Notes under the pieces: generated by a model | Seen by the model: the letters and a program-made list of their open reading frames with translations, nothing else | Database searches by the model: none | Told to the model about the DNA's origin: nothing | Position numbers and translations under genes: made by a program | Part shown: one piece after another, positions 63,787 to 64,000 of the stretch | How the letters are laid out: each line of letters starts with the position of its first letter | How positions within the stretch are numbered: position 1 is the stretch's first letter | NCBI RefSeq assembly: GCF_000067165.1 | Contig: NC_010162.1 | Span: 6,455,001 to 6,519,000, forward strand | Length of the DNA: 64,000 bases | Direction: 5' to 3' | Source: Sorangium cellulosum So ce56 | GTDB taxonomy: Bacteria; Myxococcota_A; Polyangia; Polyangiales; Polyangiaceae

Positions 63787-64000
63787 CACTCCTCCTGGGC
63801 AGCCATGTAGTGGAAGGCATCCGTCTGCGTGAGCTCGATCAGGAGCTGCTTTACATTGTATCCGGACGCCTTGAAGGCGTCCGTGACAGCCTTCTTGGTG
63901 CAAGCGTCCCCGGCGCGAAGCGTGAGACCATAGCCGTACTCGGCCCAGCGCGTCGCGAAGCAGTTCTGCACCGCCTCGGTCTGGGCGAGCCCCTGCACCA
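63786..64000 (-). CDS. DUF1592-type protein, C-terminal fragment (DUF1585), pair 4, cut by window edge
   Basis: The last ~70 residues of a protein like those of pairs 1-3: N-C-F-A-T-R-W-A-E-Y-G-Y-G then K-A-S-G-Y-N-V-K-Q-L-L-I-E-L and T-D-A-F-H-Y, the conserved DUF1585 ending. The 5' part, any haem motif and the promoter lie outside the window. It is coupled to the DUF1552 gene by a TGATG overlap. Confidence 0.85.
   Translation of the reverse strand, partial: VQGLAQTEAVQNCFATRWAEYGYGLTLRAGDACTKKAVTDAFKASGYNVKQLLIELTQTDAFHYMAAQEE

Overview
The window is about 70% G+C, protein-dense and on both strands. It carries eukaryote-type Ser/Thr kinases, an FHA-type bacterial enhancer-binding protein, many lipoproteins with Gly/Ser/Thr-rich linkers, MYXO-CTERM-like C-terminal anchors and a large set of secreted plant cell-wall enzymes. 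This points to a cellulolytic myxobacterium of the Polyangiales, most like Sorangium. That is an inference from gene content; no rRNA or tRNA was seen.

Region 1 (1-17.5 kb) is energy and ion metabolism: the end of an amino acid permease, a P-type cation ATPase, a pyruvoyl-dependent arginine decarboxylase, PEP synthase, and a complete group-3b-like NAD(P)-linked [NiFe] hydrogenase operon. The operon order is beta, cNMP-binding protein, gamma, small subunit, large subunit, protease, hypA, hypF, hypC, hypD, hypE, mostly with overlapping starts and stops. hypB is absent. Five hydrogenase or maturation genes carry a 35-50 bp palindromic element inserted in frame, or a 39-bp in-frame tandem repeat.

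Region 2 (17.5-33.1 kb) is signalling and surface proteins: a hypothetical protein, an SGNH hydrolase, an unusual alpha/beta-hydrolase-cytochrome c fusion that lacks its nucleophilic Ser, a beta-helix pseudogene, two divergent kinases separated by 28 bp, two lipoproteins, and an FHA-AAA-Fis regulator.

Region 3 (33.1-64 kb) is a xylan-degradation island. It holds two GH10 xylanases, a GH62 arabinofuranosidase, a GH43-CBM6 enzyme, a circularly permuted GH16 glucanase, three CE1-like esterases plus a CE1 remnant, and a Gfo/Idh/MocA sugar oxidoreductase. Interleaved are four gene pairs, the last cut by the window edge. Each pair is an outer-membrane lipoprotein of the DUF1587/1595/1592/1588/1585 type with a cytochrome-like CxxCH or CxxxCH motif, followed by an exported DUF1552 (HXXSHH) protein.

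The main discovery is a shared promoter module in region 3. Seven sites have the form TTGAC-N17-CAC(A/G)(A/T)T with a LacI-operator-like inverted repeat (TGTGA-acga-TCACA) between and over the hexamers. Six of the seven point at the first gene of a unit: xylanase, two DUF1592-DUF1552 pairs, a small secreted protein plus sugar dehydrogenase, and two esterases. This ties the uncharacterised DUF1592/DUF1552 proteins to xylan utilisation as one candidate regulon. Three of these promoters are followed by the same 48-nt leader block.
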